Positions 36,650-49,902 of a DNA stretch of 64,000 nucleotides are shown one piece after another; the first letter of the stretch is position 1; each line of letters opens with the position of its first letter. The DNA lies in assembly GCA_019636515.1 (NCBI GenBank), contig JAHBXI010000001.1, positions 186,001 through 250,000 of the forward strand, written 5' to 3'. Under the pieces are notes generated by a model. That model saw only the letters and a list, made by a program, of their open reading frames with translations, did no database searches and was not told the origin of the DNA. Position numbers and translations under genes: made by a program. This stretch comes from Phycisphaeraceae bacterium. Lineage in GTDB: Bacteria > Planctomycetota > Phycisphaerae > Phycisphaerales > UBA1924.

Positions 36650-36796
36650 GAACTGGATTCCTTTGGACAGGATCAGGGGGGCGGATCAAACGCCGGGAAA
36701 CAAGGGCCGGTCGAGAGCATACACAATCGGCGGGTTCCCGTCGCAGAGGCGAGCAATTCCCACGTCCCGGGGCCCCCACCGCCCCGCGCCGTCGCA

Positions 36797-37969
36797 TCAG
36801 TCCACGCCCAGGAGGATCTCCATGGTCCTCTGGTCGAGGCGTTCGTAGGGCAGCGTCCGCGAGGCCATCGCCACGCGGTCGAAGGTCATGCCAAGCAGCG
36901 TTTCGGCGTGGGCGCGGCTGTAGGTGCCCCAGAGCGAATCCAGGTCCTTCGACGGTCGGGCGACCTGCTTGAGGATCCGGCGGACCTGGTCGTCGGCCGA
37001 CCAGCGCCGGGCCTTTTCCCTGAGGATGAGGTACGTCCTCATGCAGCCGCGGGCAAACTCGATCACGTCGGCCCGGTCGGCGGTCCGGTAGGCATGGGCG
37101 TCGAAATGGCGGTACCCGGCGTACTTGTGATCTTCGAGGAGTTTCACAAGAAAAAAGGCGTGCTTGAGGTTGACCGACCCGAACCGGTAGTCCTGATCAA
37201 AGCGCCCGAACTCCTGGTCGTTGAGATCGATGTGGAACAGTTTGTCGGCGGAGATCGCCGCCGCGACGGCGTGGACGAAATTCAGCCCGGCCATGTGCTC
37301 GTGGGCGACTTCCGGATTGACGCCCACCATGTCCTTGTGTGCCAGTGTCTGGATGAACGCCAGGTAGTGCCCGGTGGTTGGGAAGTACAGGTGCCCGCGA
37401 GGCTCGTTGGGCTTGGCCTCAAGCGCGAAGCGGTACCCGTACCCGCGCTCGATGGAATACTCGCACAGGAAGTCGATCGCCCGGCGGAATCGGTCCTCGG
37501 CCTCGACGGGGTCCTTTGAGGCGTCGGTCTCGGCTCCCTCACGGCCTCCCCAGAACACGTACACCTGGGCCCCGAACTCGGCGCCAAGGTCCATCGCCCG
37601 CATGGTCTTGTGTACGGCGTACGCCCGCACCTCCGCGTCGTTGCTGGTAAACGCCCCGTCACGAAACGCCGGGTCGCCAAAGAGATTGGTCGTCGCCATC
37701 GCCACGCGCAGCCGCGTGCGCCGCAGTGCCCGCGCGAACTCGGACTTGATCTGGTCGGCCTGCTGGCTCGACGCGTCGATCGGCACGAGGTCGTTGTCGT
37801 GGAAATTGACGCCGTGTACCCCCTCGACCTCCCCCAGAAGGTCCACGATCTCGGCCGGCGTCAGCCGGGGGCGCGTCGGCTCCCCGAACGGGTCCTTGCC
37901 CGTGTGGCCCACGGTCCAGAGTCCGAACGTGAACTTGTCCTTCGGGGAGGGGGCGTACGGGTCGGCCAT
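36797..37969 (-). CDS. xylA: Xylose isomerase, class I (actinobacterial type)
   Basis: 390 residues, the length of the Streptomyces-type enzyme. The start ATG 37969 has GGAGG 8 nt upstream. Metal and catalytic residues are all visible: [11 protein letters not shown] (His/Asp), [20 protein letters not shown] (Glu, Lys), [13 protein letters not shown] (Glu, His), [10 protein letters not shown] (Asp pair) and YRHFDAH (Asp). It interconverts xylose and xylulose, and also glucose and fructose. No xylulokinase gene is adjacent. It is divergent from asnB, with 96 bp for both promoters. Confidence 0.95.
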   Translation of the reverse strand: MADPYAPSPKDKFTFGLWTVGHTGKDPFGEPTRPRLTPAEIVDLLGEVEGVHGVNFHDNDLVPIDASSQQADQIKSEFARALRRTRLRVAMATTNLFGDPAFRDGAFTSNDAEVRAYAVHKTMRAMDLGAEFGAQVYVFWGGREGAETDASKDPVEAEDRFRRAIDFLCEYSIERGYGYRFALEAKPNEPRGHLYFPTTGHYLAFIQTLAHKDMVGVNPEVAHEHMAGLNFVHAVAAAISADKLFHIDLNDQEFGRFDQDYRFGSVNLKHAFFLVKLLEDHKYAGYRHFDAHAYRTADRADVIEFARGCMRTYLILREKARRWSADDQVRRILKQVARPSKDLDSLWGTYSRAHAETLLGMTFDRVAMASRTLPYERLDQRTMEILLGVD

Positions 37970-38065
37970 GAGGATCACCTCCGAGCGTGGCCGAAAGATA
38001 GCCGACCCGGCGGCCACGCACGGAACGACCGCGCCATCCCCCGCCGGCCGGTGCATAATGCCCCC

Positions 38066-40006
38066 ATGTGCGGCATCGGCGGGATCATCAGGACCTGGAG
38101 TCGCAGCCCGCCTCCGCGGGCGGGGATCCCACTCGCGTGGATCGAGGCGATGTCGAGCCGTCTGGCCCATCGAGGCCCCGATGGCCATGGAAAGTTCATT
38201 GACCGCATCCGCCGCCACGACGGCGCCGTCGTGGACGTGGCGCTGGTCCACCGGCGACTGGCGGTGATCGATCCCCTCGGCGGGGCGCAGCCGATGCTTG
38301 TGTCACGTCACGAAGGGCTCGACCACCTCACGCCCGATGCCCCACCCCCGCCGACGATTGATGACCTGCTCGCCGTCGTCTTCAACGGGTGCATATACAA
38401 CCACCGCACCCTCCGGGCCGAACTCACCGCCGCCGGGCGTCGGTTCCGAACGGACCACAGCGACACCGAAGCCATCGGGCATGCCTTCGCCGACTCGGGA
38501 CTGAAATTCCCATCCCGCCTGGAGGGAATGTTCGCCGCCGCACTCTGGGATCGCGCTCACGGACGATTGGTGGTGGCACGAGACCGCGCCGGCGAAAAGC
38601 CCCTCTACCTCGCCACGATCTCGGGCACGACCCCCGGCGAAGGGACCTGCCTGCTCCTGGCAAGCACCGTTCCCGCGCTGCTGGCCGTGATGCGACTGGC
38701 GGGCCACCCCGTCGAAATCGACGAGGATCGCCTCGCACGGTGGGTCCGCTTCGGATGGGACCGCCACCCCCCGATCCGCGGCATCGATCTTCTCGCCCCC
38801 GGGCACATCGCCACGACGACCACGGACCTGGCGGGATGGTCGGGCCGGGCGTACGACGCCCCGTTCCCGGCTCGCGATCCGGCGAAGGACATCACGCTCG
38901 ACGAACTCGACCGCATGCTCGCCGCGGCGGTCCGGCAGCAACTTGAATCCGACGTGCCGCTGGGGTGCTTCCTGAGCGGGGGGATCGACTCATCGCTGGT
39001 CGCGGCGTACGCCTCAAAGGCCAGGCCCGGCTTGCGTACGTTCTGCGTGCGGATGCCCGACGCGCGGTACGACGAATCACCGCACGCAAGAACCGTCGCC
39101 CGCCGCCTGGGGACGCGGCATGCGACGCTCGACGCACGCGGAAAGCCGGCGGAGGACCTGGTCCACCTGATCAGCCAGGCCGGTCTGCCGATCGGAGACA
39201 GTTCGCTCCTGCCGACGTACTGGGTCTCGATCGCGGCACGCGAGCACGTCACCGTCGCGCTGTCGGGCGATGGCGGGGATGAACTCTTCATGGGTTACGA
39301 CCGCTACCGGGCGGTGGCCGCGCTGCGTGACTACGGACCGGCCTTGCGATGGCTCCCCGCCCGGACGCTCGAGCGTTTTCATCCCCGATCCAGGTGCCAT
39401 CGACTGGGACGCCTGGCGACCGCGGCTCGCCACGCCGGGTACGAGGAACTCCTCTCGATTTTCCCGACGCCGCACCTGGCACGCCTCATGCCCGGGGTCG
39501 ATCCCGCCCGGACATTGCTCTCCCCGACAGGCACAAGGATCACCGACGCCGCTCGTTTCGAGTTCGAAACGTACCTCCCCGATGACCTGCTCCGAAAAGT
39601 GGACACCGCGTCGATGGCCGTCGCGCTGGAGGTCCGGGCGCCGATGCTCGCCGCCTCGGTCATACGCGCCGCGCTCCGGCTCCCGGAGCGGGTCCTTACC
39701 AACGCGGGGCCGAAGGGATTGCTCCGCATGGTCGCCCGCCGACACCTGCCGGATTCCATCGTGAACCGCCCGAAGCAGGGCTTCGCCCTCCCCATCGGGG
39801 AGTGGCTGCGGGCCGATACCGGCGGGATGCGGAGCCTGGCCCGCGACGCCGTCGGCATGATCTCGTCGGCGGGCGAAGCCGGCATCGATACCAGGGCCGC
39901 CACGTCCATGATCGACGAGCACGCCGCCGGGCGCTGCGACCACGGGCAGCGGATCCATATGCTGACGGTCCTGGGCATCTGGCTGCGTGACTTGTCGAGG
40001 GCCTGA
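38066..40006 (+). CDS. asnB: Glutamine-dependent asparagine synthase
   Basis: 646 residues starting MCGIGGII, so the nucleophile is Cys2 once Met is removed. The glutaminase domain has [31 protein letters not shown] and S-D-T-E-A. The synthetase domain has [19 protein letters not shown] (pyrophosphate loop), [15 protein letters not shown] and late [17 protein letters not shown]. It makes asparagine from aspartate with ATP. Many class II amidotransferases of this shape work in exopolysaccharide or exosortase clusters, but no such genes flank it. A spare insertion at about 95-105 is proline-rich. Convergent with the prepilin-like gene. Confidence 0.9.
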   Translation: MCGIGGIIRTWSRSPPPRAGIPLAWIEAMSSRLAHRGPDGHGKFIDRIRRHDGAVVDVALVHRRLAVIDPLGGAQPMLVSRHEGLDHLTPDAPPPPTIDDLLAVVFNGCIYNHRTLRAELTAAGRRFRTDHSDTEAIGHAFADSGLKFPSRLEGMFAAALWDRAHGRLVVARDRAGEKPLYLATISGTTPGEGTCLLLASTVPALLAVMRLAGHPVEIDEDRLARWVRFGWDRHPPIRGIDLLAPGHIATTTTDLAGWSGRAYDAPFPARDPAKDITLDELDRMLAAAVRQQLESDVPLGCFLSGGIDSSLVAAYASKARPGLRTFCVRMPDARYDESPHARTVARRLGTRHATLDARGKPAEDLVHLISQAGLPIGDSSLLPTYWVSIAAREHVTVALSGDGGDELFMGYDRYRAVAALRDYGPALRWLPARTLERFHPRSRCHRLGRLATAARHAGYEELLSIFPTPHLARLMPGVDPARTLLSPTGTRITDAARFEFETYLPDDLLRKVDTASMAVALEVRAPMLAASVIRAALRLPERVLTNAGPKGLLRMVARRHLPDSIVNRPKQGFALPIGEWLRADTGGMRSLARDAVGMISSAGEAGIDTRAATSMIDEHAAGRCDHGQRIHMLTVLGIWLRDLSRA

Positions 40007-40079
40007 ATCCCGCTCCCCTCGATGTCCACGACGAACGGCCCCGATGGTGGCCTTCAGGATGGCCTCGATCCCGGGCTGG

Positions 40080-41051
40080 TCAGTCGTTGAGCGGAGTGAT
40101 CGTCACCGACGACGCCGTTGACTGGACATCGCCGTAGGCTCGCAGCAGGTTGTTCTCGTTGCGGTCCGGCTGCGAATCGGCCATCACCGGGGTGCCTCGG
40201 CGGTCATCCTCGTTGGTGAAGATGTTGTCGTAGTGGTTGCGAGTCCCGTTGACTTCCTGCGTGTACGTGACCCGGAGTTGCTCGGGGTCGGGCCGGGTCA
40301 GGAAATCGACGTGCCCGTCGTTGAACGCCGCGTTGCCCGCCCAGGTCATCGGCGAGCCGTGGATCCGGAGGGTGAACGACTCGGTCCCCTCCGGCCCGGG
40401 AGCAAGGACCCATCGCCCGGGCGTGCCGCCATACAGTGGTCCTCGGTTGGCGATTATCGCGACGCGAGAGTCGAACGTGCTGCTCCATTGCCGTGCTCGC
40501 CGACCAAACGGGGGCAGGTGCGCGTACGACGTATGGCCGATCGCCCCCGCCCCTCGGCGGCCCGACGACGGCAGGCCGGACATCCCCGCCTCCCCCGGCA
40601 TCCCCGAAAGGCCCGGATCCCACACCGCCTTGGAGGGCGTCACGGCCAATGGCGGCTCGGTGAATACATACCCGCCGTCACGCCGGATCGCCGGGTTCGA
40701 TTCCGCCACGCACACAAGCATCTCCGGCGTGATCAGGCCGTTGTACACCAGCATCGAGAGGATGTTCCCGGTGTTGTCCTTGCGCTGGAATGTCGAGTCG
40801 TTGATGGTGTGGTTGGCTCGGTCCAGCGCGCTGGGAAGCGGGAACGACCCGTCGTTGGCCTGCGACCACGTGACCATCGACTGGTGGATGTTGCGGACCT
40901 GCGCCCCGTCCTTGACCTGCCGGCTGGCCGCGCGCGCCTTGCCAAGCGCCGGGAGCAGGATCCCGATCAGCAGCGCGATGATCGCAATGACCACCAGCAA
41001 CTCGATCAGCGTGAAAGCCCTCGGGCGAGCCCAGGAGATGGCGCGATTCAT
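40080..41051 (-). CDS. Prepilin-like protein with type IV N-terminal methylation motif
   Basis: 323 residues. The N-terminus RAFTLIELLVVIAIIALLIG is a type IV/type II pseudopilin cleavage and helix motif with Glu at +5; the residue before the Phe is Ala rather than Gly. The long C-terminal part is soluble, with AFNDGHVDFLTRPD near the end. This resembles the D-G-H motif of planctomycete prepilin families with H-x9-DG tails. Such proteins are often present in tens of copies per genome and their structural role is unknown. It would be cleaved by the type IV prepilin peptidase. Single gene, convergent with asnB. Confidence 0.85.
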   Translation of the reverse strand: MNRAISWARPRAFTLIELLVVIAIIALLIGILLPALGKARAASRQVKDGAQVRNIHQSMVTWSQANDGSFPLPSALDRANHTINDSTFQRKDNTGNILSMLVYNGLITPEMLVCVAESNPAIRRDGGYVFTEPPLAVTPSKAVWDPGLSGMPGEAGMSGLPSSGRRGAGAIGHTSYAHLPPFGRRARQWSSTFDSRVAIIANRGPLYGGTPGRWVLAPGPEGTESFTLRIHGSPMTWAGNAAFNDGHVDFLTRPDPEQLRVTYTQEVNGTRNHYDNIFTNEDDRRGTPVMADSQPDRNENNLLRAYGDVQSTASSVTITPLND

Positions 41052-41292
41052 GGCCGATTCCTTTCGTCCGCGGCGTCAGGGCGTGCCGCGCGGTGCTTCC
41101 TCCCGCACTCCCGTGTCGCCCCCCCCGGGGGGGATCATCCGACAGCATTCCATACGCCCGGCGCGGCCGGGGGATCGAGTCGGCTTACGGGTCCGGTTCA
41201 TTCACAAACGCAAGCCGCACGCGGGACTCACGCGGCCGATGGAATATCGGCCCTTGGCCGCCGGCGTCAGGAGGCCCCGGGCGGAAGATCAA

Positions 41293-42543
41293 TCACCCCG
41301 GGATTTCGAACCGTGTCCATTTCTCGTCGGAGGCCGACGCCCGGACGGCGGTGAGTATGAACTCGACCCCCCGCGCCCCATCCACCACGTCCGGGTAGTC
41401 GAAAGGCCCCCCCAGGCCGATGCCGCCGACATCGGTTCGACCGGACAGGCGAGCCCGGATGGCCTCGCCGGCGCTCTGGTACACGTTGGCGAAGGCCTCG
41501 AAGAACGCCTCCGGGTGCCCCGCGGGCAGGCGAGTCGCCCCCGCCGCGGCCGGGCCGAGATAGCCGTTGCCGCGACGCAGGATGCGTTCAGGCTGACCAT
41601 CGATCCGGTGGACAAGTTGGTTGGGCTCTTCCTGTCGCCACAGCAGTGACCCCTTCGTGCCGTAGACCCGCAGGCTCAGGTCGTTCTCATGGCCGACACA
41701 CACCTGCGAGGCCGACAAGATCCCCCGGGCGCCCGGCTCGTCGTCGAGCACGTCCCCGCCCGCGCCCACGCACTCACGGCCATCGGCGTGGCAAAAACGC
41801 ACAAGAAGGTTCGCGTCATCATCGAGCCGCCGCCCGGGGATAAACGACGTCAGGTCCGCGCAGATCGACTGGATTCCCAGGGACGTCACGTACGAGACGA
41901 GTTGCTCGGCGTGCGAACCGATGTCCCCGATCGCCCCCCCGGCCCCCGACCTGGCCGGATCGGTCCGCCAGTCGGCCTGCTTCTGGCCGGATTCCTCGAT
42001 CTTTGACGCGAGCCACCCCTGGCTGTACTCGACGATCACCTTGCGGATCCGCCCGATCTCTCCGGCCGACACCATCTGCCTGGCCTGCTTCACCAGCGGA
42101 TACCCGGAGTAGTTGTACGTGACCGCAAAGACCACCCCCGTCGATCTCACCACCTCGACCAGTTGCCTCGCGTGCTCGGACGTGGTCACCATCGGCTTGT
42201 CGCAGATCACGTTGATCCCCGCCGAGGCAAACGCATGCGCCACCGGGAAGTGGACGTGGTTGGGCGTCACGATCGAAACAAAGTCGATCCGGTCTCCTTC
42301 GGGGCGCTTTCGCTCCCCGTCGAGCATCGCCTCCCACGTCGGGTAGTTGCGGTCATCGGCAAGGCCCCAGTCGCGCCCGGACTCGATCGCCCGCTCGGGC
42401 GTGGACGACAGGCACCCGGCGACCAGCTCGACATTCCCATCGAGGCACGCGGCCGTTCGATGCACGCGGCCGATGAACGCCCCGCGCCCCCCCCCGACAA
42501 TCCCCATGCGAAGAAGACGTGGCCTGGTCATGGATCGGGTCAT
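41293..42543 (-). CDS. Gfo/Idh/MocA-family oxidoreductase
   Basis: 416 residues. The Rossmann motif is [20 protein letters not shown]. The nucleotide-binding half continues with [16 protein letters not shown] and [11 protein letters not shown], the family's C-x-K-P signature with the Lys that contacts cofactor and substrate. The C-terminal half is the alpha/beta substrate domain with [18 protein letters not shown], a conserved D-x-G-x-H. It oxidises or reduces a sugar or inositol using NAD(P). Substrate unknown. It lies 25 bp after the secreted hydrolase gene on the same strand, so the two probably form an operon. Confidence 0.9.
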   Translation of the reverse strand: MTRSMTRPRLLRMGIVGGGRGAFIGRVHRTAACLDGNVELVAGCLSSTPERAIESGRDWGLADDRNYPTWEAMLDGERKRPEGDRIDFVSIVTPNHVHFPVAHAFASAGINVICDKPMVTTSEHARQLVEVVRSTGVVFAVTYNYSGYPLVKQARQMVSAGEIGRIRKVIVEYSQGWLASKIEESGQKQADWRTDPARSGAGGAIGDIGSHAEQLVSYVTSLGIQSICADLTSFIPGRRLDDDANLLVRFCHADGRECVGAGGDVLDDEPGARGILSASQVCVGHENDLSLRVYGTKGSLLWRQEEPNQLVHRIDGQPERILRRGNGYLGPAAAGATRLPAGHPEAFFEAFANVYQSAGEAIRARLSGRTDVGGIGLGGPFDYPDVVDGARGVEFILTAVRASASDEKWTRFEIPG

Positions 42544-42568
42544 AACCAGGGAGCATACCGCGCGGAGG

Positions 42569-44011
42569 TCAGTCCTTCAGGCCCGACCGCTGGCGAATCC
42601 ACGAGGCGATCAGTTCAAGAGCCTCGGGCGAGAACGTCTCCTCGATCCGGGAGTACTCGCTGGGAGAGCCCGTTTCGCACCGCTGGAACAGATGGTTCAG
42701 CCCGGGGAGCGCGACGATCGTGACGTCCTGGTTGCCGCCGGCCCGCAGGGCCTTCTCGATCTCGGGCAGGTTCTGCTCGTGATGAACCTGGAGATCCACC
42801 ATCCCGTTGATCGCCAGGACCGGGCATTTCACGCGAACCAGGTACTCGCGCGGGTCGAGGCGCAAAAAGCGGATGAACCACGGCGACATGACCTGGTCGA
42901 TGTTCGAATTGGCGACGACATCGGCCCGGTGATCGACCTCCTCCGGTGAAAGGGTCAGGCCTTCGGGTGACGCCTGGATCTGCCGAACCGCCAAGGACTT
43001 GATCTGCCCGAGAATCTCCTGGCGCGTGCCCCCGTCGGTGATGGAGCGGTAGATCTCCACGCTGCCCCGGGCATCCTGGCGGGCCTCTTCCTCGGATTTG
43101 CCCATCGCCATGGCGATCAGCCGTCCCTGGACTTCGAGAATCTCCGCGCCGGGAACGCCCGTCCCCGCCAGAAGCACGATGAACGCGACGTCCTCGGACT
43201 GCGCGGCGCACATCGGCGCGACGATCCCCCCCTCGCTGTGGCCGGCCAGGCCGATGCGTCCGGCGTCGATCTCGGGCCGCTGCTTCAGATAGGCGATCGC
43301 CGCCAGCGCATCGGTCGCGAAATCGTCGCTGGTCGAGGCCGCGAAAGACCCGGTCGAGCCGCCGACGCCGCGGTCATCGTGCCGCAGCACGGCAATGCCG
43401 CGCCGGACCAGGTGATCCGACAGCACGAGAAATGGCTTGTGGCCCAGGATGCTCTCGTCGCGGTCCTGCGGGCCCGATCCGGAGATCAGCACCACCGCCG
43501 GGTGCGGGCCGGGGGTGCCTGGAATGGACAGCGTGCCCGCGAGCGTGACGCCCGCCGCGTCGTTGCGGAACGTCACGTCATGGCTCTCGTAAGGGAACGG
43601 CGGCCGGGGTTCCTGCGGGCGGCGCATCACCGCCGGGGTTTCTCCTTCGTCCAGCCGCCGGGCCGAGACCTTGAACTCCCCGCCCCCCTGGCGCAGCAAG
43701 CCGGCCGCCGTCCGGCCATCATCGGCCACCGTCAGGTCGAACCGGGCGTGCGTGGATTCGGGAGCACCCTCCATGCGGATCGTGAATCGCAGCCGCCCGT
43801 CGGCGGTCGAAACATCCGACAGCGGGACATCCATCGCTCCCTGCATCGGGATCGAGATCGTTCCCGAGTCGTCGCCCAGCAACACCGTGAACTCCAGCAG
43901 GATCCCGCCCGGCAGTTCGACCGACCCGGCCCAGGACACGGCCCCCGCGGCTCCCGCCGACGAGCCGAAGAGGCTCATGATCACAAACAGGATCGCGCCA
44001 ATCACTCGCAT
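42569..44011 (-). CDS. Secreted alpha/beta hydrolase (serine aminopeptidase S33-like)
   Basis: 480 residues from ATG 44011 (GGGAG upstream), with a signal peptide ([20 protein letters not shown] and on). Residues ~25-130 form a beta-rich N-terminal domain of the kind seen in secreted dienelactone/S33 hydrolases. The hydrolase core has [18 protein letters not shown] (oxyanion region), [14 protein letters not shown] and nucleophile elbow [12 protein letters not shown] (G-H-S-E-G). [16 protein letters not shown] carries the acid and LPGLNHLFQ the His. The triad looks intact. It would act in the periplasm on an ester or peptide. Followed closely by the Gfo/Idh gene. Confidence 0.9.
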   Translation of the reverse strand: MRVIGAILFVIMSLFGSSAGAAGAVSWAGSVELPGGILLEFTVLLGDDSGTISIPMQGAMDVPLSDVSTADGRLRFTIRMEGAPESTHARFDLTVADDGRTAAGLLRQGGGEFKVSARRLDEGETPAVMRRPQEPRPPFPYESHDVTFRNDAAGVTLAGTLSIPGTPGPHPAVVLISGSGPQDRDESILGHKPFLVLSDHLVRRGIAVLRHDDRGVGGSTGSFAASTSDDFATDALAAIAYLKQRPEIDAGRIGLAGHSEGGIVAPMCAAQSEDVAFIVLLAGTGVPGAEILEVQGRLIAMAMGKSEEEARQDARGSVEIYRSITDGGTRQEILGQIKSLAVRQIQASPEGLTLSPEEVDHRADVVANSNIDQVMSPWFIRFLRLDPREYLVRVKCPVLAINGMVDLQVHHEQNLPEIEKALRAGGNQDVTIVALPGLNHLFQRCETGSPSEYSRIEETFSPEALELIASWIRQRSGLKD

Positions 44012-44121
44012 GGGAAACTCCCGATTTGATGAAGCCATGGATCCGCCACGAGGGTGAAGCCGCCGGGCGTCGTCACGCGAACAATAGAGGCGTCGGCACC
44101 AAACCACGGCCGCTCGTTCCC

Positions 44122-44517
44122 ATGATGATCTTCGTCCTCTATGCCGCGATCGTGTGGTATGCGGCCGCCCGCTGGCGTCGGACGTGGTGGGCGTTCTCGG
44201 CGGTGACCGCCGGCCTGCTCCTCATCATCGGTTTCATCCTCGCCCAGGGGTGGATTTCCCAGGCGATCGGGTTTCGCCTCGTCGGGGTCATGGTCAACGG
44301 ACTGTTGTATCCGTTTGCCGCGCTCCTGGGCCTGGTCGGGTACTACATCGCCGTGATCCCAAGACCACCCGGCGAGGGAGCCCAGCATCCGTGCGAGCAT
44401 TGCGGATACGACCTGGTCGGAATGGAAGAAACCGATCGGGGCGTCTGCCCTGAATGCGGAAAACCTTTCACGAACCGCTCACCGTCCGCCGGCGGGCCCC
44501 GCCCAGGGAACGCCTGA
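44122..44517 (+). CDS. Small membrane protein with C-terminal zinc ribbon
   Basis: 131 residues from ATG 44122. Three hydrophobic segments are visible (MMIFVLYAAIVWYAA; AFSAVTAGLLLIIGFILA; LLYPFAALLGLVGYYIA). The C-terminus CEHCGYDLVGMEETDRGVCP completes with E-C-G-K-P as a Cys4 zinc ribbon. It has the same architecture as 6826-7338. The C-x2-C-G-Y-D-L-x-G sequence is a very common ending for small membrane proteins in Phycisphaerae. Function unknown. It is divergent from the alpha/beta hydrolase gene and precedes groEL1. Confidence 0.75.
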   Translation: MMIFVLYAAIVWYAAARWRRTWWAFSAVTAGLLLIIGFILAQGWISQAIGFRLVGVMVNGLLYPFAALLGLVGYYIAVIPRPPGEGAQHPCEHCGYDLVGMEETDRGVCPECGKPFTNRSPSAGGPRPGNA

Positions 44518-46569
<2,052 letters not shown>

Positions 46570-46667
46570 GTCATGGCCTTGCGCGACCATGTGCCCACCG
46601 GCCATGGCGCTTGGTGCTTCCCACGCGATCCGACACCCAAGATTCGATTTATACCCGGAGCCTCATC

Positions 46668-46904
46668 GTGCCACGCCCATCCGACCTCTTCAAGCGAACC
46701 GGTACCGGCGGACCTTCGCCGATCCAGCCGCCCCTCAGCCCGTTCAACCTTTCCGAACCGTCGGGAACGATGCCGACGGGTCAGGTTGGCGACCCCGACC
46801 ATGTCACCGGGCACCGGCCGGACAAAGCAAACCCAGGAGGAGGCGGCAAGTCGGGCCGAGCCCAGGGCGGAGCGGGCGGCTCTGGCGCACGGCCGAAAGT
46901 CTGA
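46668..46904 (+). CDS. Small proline/glycine-rich hypothetical protein
   Basis: 78 residues from GTG 46668, with GGAG 7 nt upstream. The N-terminus PRPSDLFKRTGTGGPSPIQP is followed by SPFNLSEPSG and a low-complexity Gly/Lys tail. There is no signal peptide, membrane segment or recognisable domain. It fills the gap between groEL1 and dedA and could be a small chaperone-cluster protein or a spurious frame. The ribosome site is the main support. Confidence 0.4.
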   Translation: MPRPSDLFKRTGTGGPSPIQPPLSPFNLSEPSGTMPTGQVGDPDHVTGHRPDKANPGGGGKSGRAQGGAGGSGARPKV

Positions 46905-46959
46905 TATCGGGTTCCCTCTTTCGAGGGACCGAACCCGGGCGAACCCGCCATGAAGCCGC

Positions 46960-47646
46960 ATGATCGACCAGTATCTTCAACTCTTCCGCGACCTTCCCGC
47001 GTTCCTGGATGGCTTCATCCTCGACCATGGCAAGTGGGTCTACGCGCTGCTCTTTGCCATCATCTTCGCCGAGACGGGGCTGGTGATCATGCCGTTCCTG
47101 CCGGGGGACTCGCTGCTGTTCACGGTCGGGGCGATCGCGGCACGGGGATCGATGAACGTGTGGACGATCTCGATCACGCTGGTGATCGCGGGCGTGCTCG
47201 GGGATGCGGTGAACTACCACATCGGCAAGTACCTGGGCCCCCGGATCTTCCGCGGGGAGGCGACGACGGGGTTCGCGCGGCTCATCAACCGCAAGCACCT
47301 GGACCGGGCGCACGAGTTTTTCGAGAAATACGGCGGCAAGGCGGTGATCCTGGGCCGCTTCGTCCCGATCGTTCGCACATTCGTCCCGTTCGTCGCCGGC
47401 GCGGGGGCGATGAATTACGCACGGTTCGGGGTCTACAACGTCTCGGGCGCCATCCTGTGGGTGGGGGTCTGCGTGGGGGCGGGGTGGTACTTCGGGAACA
47501 TCGAGTGGGTGAAAAAGAACTTCGAGGCGGTGGTGATCGGGATCATCATCGTCAGCCTGATTCCTCTTGGGGTGGAGTACATCAACCAGCGTCTCGCGGC
47601 TCGGAAGGTGGTCACGCCCGCCGCGGGCGATCCTCGCTCACCGTGA
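46960..47646 (+). CDS. dedA: DedA-family membrane protein
   Basis: 228 residues with four to five membrane segments. The family signature is complete: E-T-G-L-V-I-M-P-F-L-P-G-D-S-L in the first half, VLGDAVNYHIGKYLG, then GRFVPIVRTFVPFVAGAGAM with the essential Arg residues and NYARFGVYNVSGAILW. DedA proteins flip undecaprenyl phosphate or phospholipids and support proton-motive-force homeostasis. Its place between groEL1 and groES is unusual and hints at a shared stress regime or simple operon rearrangement. Confidence 0.92.
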   Translation: MIDQYLQLFRDLPAFLDGFILDHGKWVYALLFAIIFAETGLVIMPFLPGDSLLFTVGAIAARGSMNVWTISITLVIAGVLGDAVNYHIGKYLGPRIFRGEATTGFARLINRKHLDRAHEFFEKYGGKAVILGRFVPIVRTFVPFVAGAGAMNYARFGVYNVSGAILWVGVCVGAGWYFGNIEWVKKNFEAVVIGIIIVSLIPLGVEYINQRLAARKVVTPAAGDPRSP

Positions 47647-47739
47647 CGAATCGGAACACGCACCACGGGGCCGGCCGCCGGGCCATTCCCCACACGCACG
47701 AACGGGCCATCCGGCCCGCCTGAAACTGGAGAAAACGTC

Positions 47740-48030
47740 ATGTCCGTCAAGCCATTGGAAGACCGCGTCCTCGTCAAGCCCGCCGAGGCCGAGACCAAGA
47801 CCGCCTCGGGGATCTACCTGCCCGAAACCGTGAAGGAAAAGCCCGTCCGCGGGACGATCGTGGCAACCGGGCCTGGAAAACTGATGGAGAACGGCAAGCG
47901 GGCGCAGATGTCGGTCCGCAAGGGGGACACCGTGGTGTACGGGAAGTACTCCGGGACCGAGGTCGAGATCAAGGGCGTCAAGCACCTGATCATCCGCGAG
48001 TCGGAACTCCTGGGCGTGATCGAGGGCTGA
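47740..48030 (+). CDS. groES: Co-chaperonin GroES
   Basis: 96 residues. SVKPLEDRVLVKPAEAETKT, then the mobile loop with SGIYLPETVKEKP, which docks on GroEL, and V-V-A/T-G-P-G-K and V-Y-G-K-Y-S-G-T-E. The C-terminus ILIRESELLGVI-like ending is standard. It caps the GroEL ring. It lies 164 bp ahead of groEL2 and 93 bp after dedA. A short GC dyad (47703-47718, CGGGCC-ATCC-GGCCCG) precedes the start. Confidence 0.96.
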   Translation: MSVKPLEDRVLVKPAEAETKTASGIYLPETVKEKPVRGTIVATGPGKLMENGKRAQMSVRKGDTVVYGKYSGTEVEIKGVKHLIIRESELLGVIEG

Positions 48031-48194
48031 GGCGGGTGGTCCCCGGCGTACCGCCCCGCCGGCGGAGCAACGGGGTTCAACGCCCGCGAACGGATCGCCC
48101 GCATCGGGGCCGCCCGGGTTCGGATCGTCCATTTTTCTGAGATACGCGGCCAGCGGATTCAACCGACCAATGGCCCAACACGAGGTGCAAGCAC

Positions 48195-49811
48195 ATGTCC
48201 ACGAAGCAACTGATGTTCAACGACGCCGCCCTGGTCGAGATGAAAAAGGGCGTTGACCGGCTCGCCGACGCGGTCAAATGCACGATGGGCCCATCGGGTC
48301 GCCACGTCATCATCGAGAAGTCCTACGGCAGCCCCCACGTGACCAAGGACGGGGTCTCGGTGGCAAAGGAAGTGACCCTGCCCGAGCCGTTCCAGTCCAT
48401 GGGCGCCAAGATGGTCAACGAGGTCGCCCGCAAGACGGCCGACAAGGCCGGCGACGGGACCACCGCCGCGACGGTGCTGGCGCAGGCGATCTTCACCGAG
48501 GGCCTGCGGCACGTCGCCGCCGGGGCCAACCCCGTGCAGTTGCAACGCGGCATCAACACCGCCGCCGAGGCCGCCGCCGCCGCGATCGACGCCTTCTCCG
48601 TCAAGTGCAAGGGCCGGGAGGATTTCAAGAAGATCGCCACGGTCTCCGCCAACCACAACGAGGTCGTCGGGGACCTCATCGCCGAGGCGATCTCGAAGGT
48701 CGGCGCCGACGGCGTCGTCGAGGTCGAGGACGGCAAGACCGCCGAGACCACCCTCGATTACGTCGAGGGCATGCAGTTCGACAAGGGGTACCTCTCGCCC
48801 TACTTCATGACCGATCCCAAGACCGCCGAGTGCGTCTTCGAGGACGCCTCCATCCTGATCTACGAGAAGAAGATCTCCAACCTCGTCGACCTGCTGCCGC
48901 TGCTGAACAAGGTCGTCGTGACGGGCAAGCCCCTGCTGATCATCGCCGAAGAGGTCGAGAACGAGGCGCTGGCGACGCTGGTGGTCAACCGGCTTCGCGG
49001 CACGCTCAAGATCTGCGCGGTCAAGGCTCCGGGCTTTGGCGACCGCCGCAAGGCCATGCTGGGCGACATCGCGGCCCTGACGGGCGGGACGTACTTCGCC
49101 GAGGACCTCGGGCGTTCGCTCGAGTCGATCGAGGTGGCCGAACTGGGCCGGGCCAAGAAGATCATCGTGACCAAGGACGACACGACGATCATCGAGGGAG
49201 CCGGCAAGAAGGCGGATATCACCGCCCGGGCCGACCAGATCAAGGCCCAATGGGAACGCTCCACCAGCGATTACGACCGGGAGAAACTCATGGAGCGGCT
49301 TGCGAAACTGACCAGCGGCGTGGCGATGATCCACGTCGGTGGAGCGACCGAGGTCGCCATGAAGGCCACCAAGGACCTGGTCGACGACGCCCTGCACGCG
49401 ACGCGCGCCGCGGCCAAGGAGGGGTACGTCCCCGGCGGCGGCGTCGCGCTGCTGCGGACCCAGCCGGCGATCCTCGCGGCCCAGAAGAAGGCACGCGGCG
49501 ACGAGAAGCAGGGCTTCGACATTGTCCACAGGGCGGTCGAGGCCTGCGTCCGTCAGATCGCCCAGAACGCCGGGCATGACGGTGACCTGGTCGTCGAGAA
49601 GATCCGCGAAAGCAAGTCGGACACCTTCGGCTTCAACGCCGCGAGCGGGGAGTACGGGGACATCGTCAAGATGGGCATCATCGACCCCGCGCTGGTCGCC
49701 AAGACCGCGCTGATCAACGCGGCAAGCGTCGCGGGCCTCATGCTCACCACCGATGTCCTGATCACCGAACTCAAGGAGGAAGCCAGGCCCGCCGCCGGGG
49801 CCGCTTCCTGA
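48195..49811 (+). CDS. groEL2: Chaperonin GroEL (copy 2, no GGM tail)
   Basis: 538 residues. It opens [20 protein letters not shown], then [30 protein letters not shown] and [17 protein letters not shown] (catalytic Asp). It also has [19 protein letters not shown] and [10 protein letters not shown]. The end is [14 protein letters not shown], without the Gly-Met repeat seen in copy 1. It is the copy next to groES. The two paralogues differ in many surface positions, so substrate preference may differ. A terminator follows at 49872-49902. Confidence 0.96.
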   Translation: MSTKQLMFNDAALVEMKKGVDRLADAVKCTMGPSGRHVIIEKSYGSPHVTKDGVSVAKEVTLPEPFQSMGAKMVNEVARKTADKAGDGTTAATVLAQAIFTEGLRHVAAGANPVQLQRGINTAAEAAAAAIDAFSVKCKGREDFKKIATVSANHNEVVGDLIAEAISKVGADGVVEVEDGKTAETTLDYVEGMQFDKGYLSPYFMTDPKTAECVFEDASILIYEKKISNLVDLLPLLNKVVVTGKPLLIIAEEVENEALATLVVNRLRGTLKICAVKAPGFGDRRKAMLGDIAALTGGTYFAEDLGRSLESIEVAELGRAKKIIVTKDDTTIIEGAGKKADITARADQIKAQWERSTSDYDREKLMERLAKLTSGVAMIHVGGATEVAMKATKDLVDDALHATRAAAKEGYVPGGGVALLRTQPAILAAQKKARGDEKQGFDIVHRAVEACVRQIAQNAGHDGDLVVEKIRESKSDTFGFNAASGEYGDIVKMGIIDPALVAKTALINAASVAGLMLTTDVLITELKEEARPAAGAAS

Positions 49812-49871
49812 GTCGATCAAGCGGTCCCGACGCGGGAGAATCCCCGGGGCCAATCCGGCACGCGTGGCGAG

Positions 49872-49902
49872 CCCGCGAACCACCGTTCGCGGGTTTCCCT
49901 TT
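49872..49902 (+). terminator. Intrinsic terminator after groEL2
   Basis: CCCGCGAAC (49872-49880), loop CACC, GTTCGCGGG (49885-49893), then TTTCCCTTT. It is a 9-bp GC stem with a T-rich tail and ends the groES-groEL2 transcript before dnaJ. Confidence 0.8.

Noticed and set aside
47703-47718. GC dyad before groES as a terminator
   Set aside because: No T-run follows on either strand; it may be a leader hairpin, but there is no support for termination.
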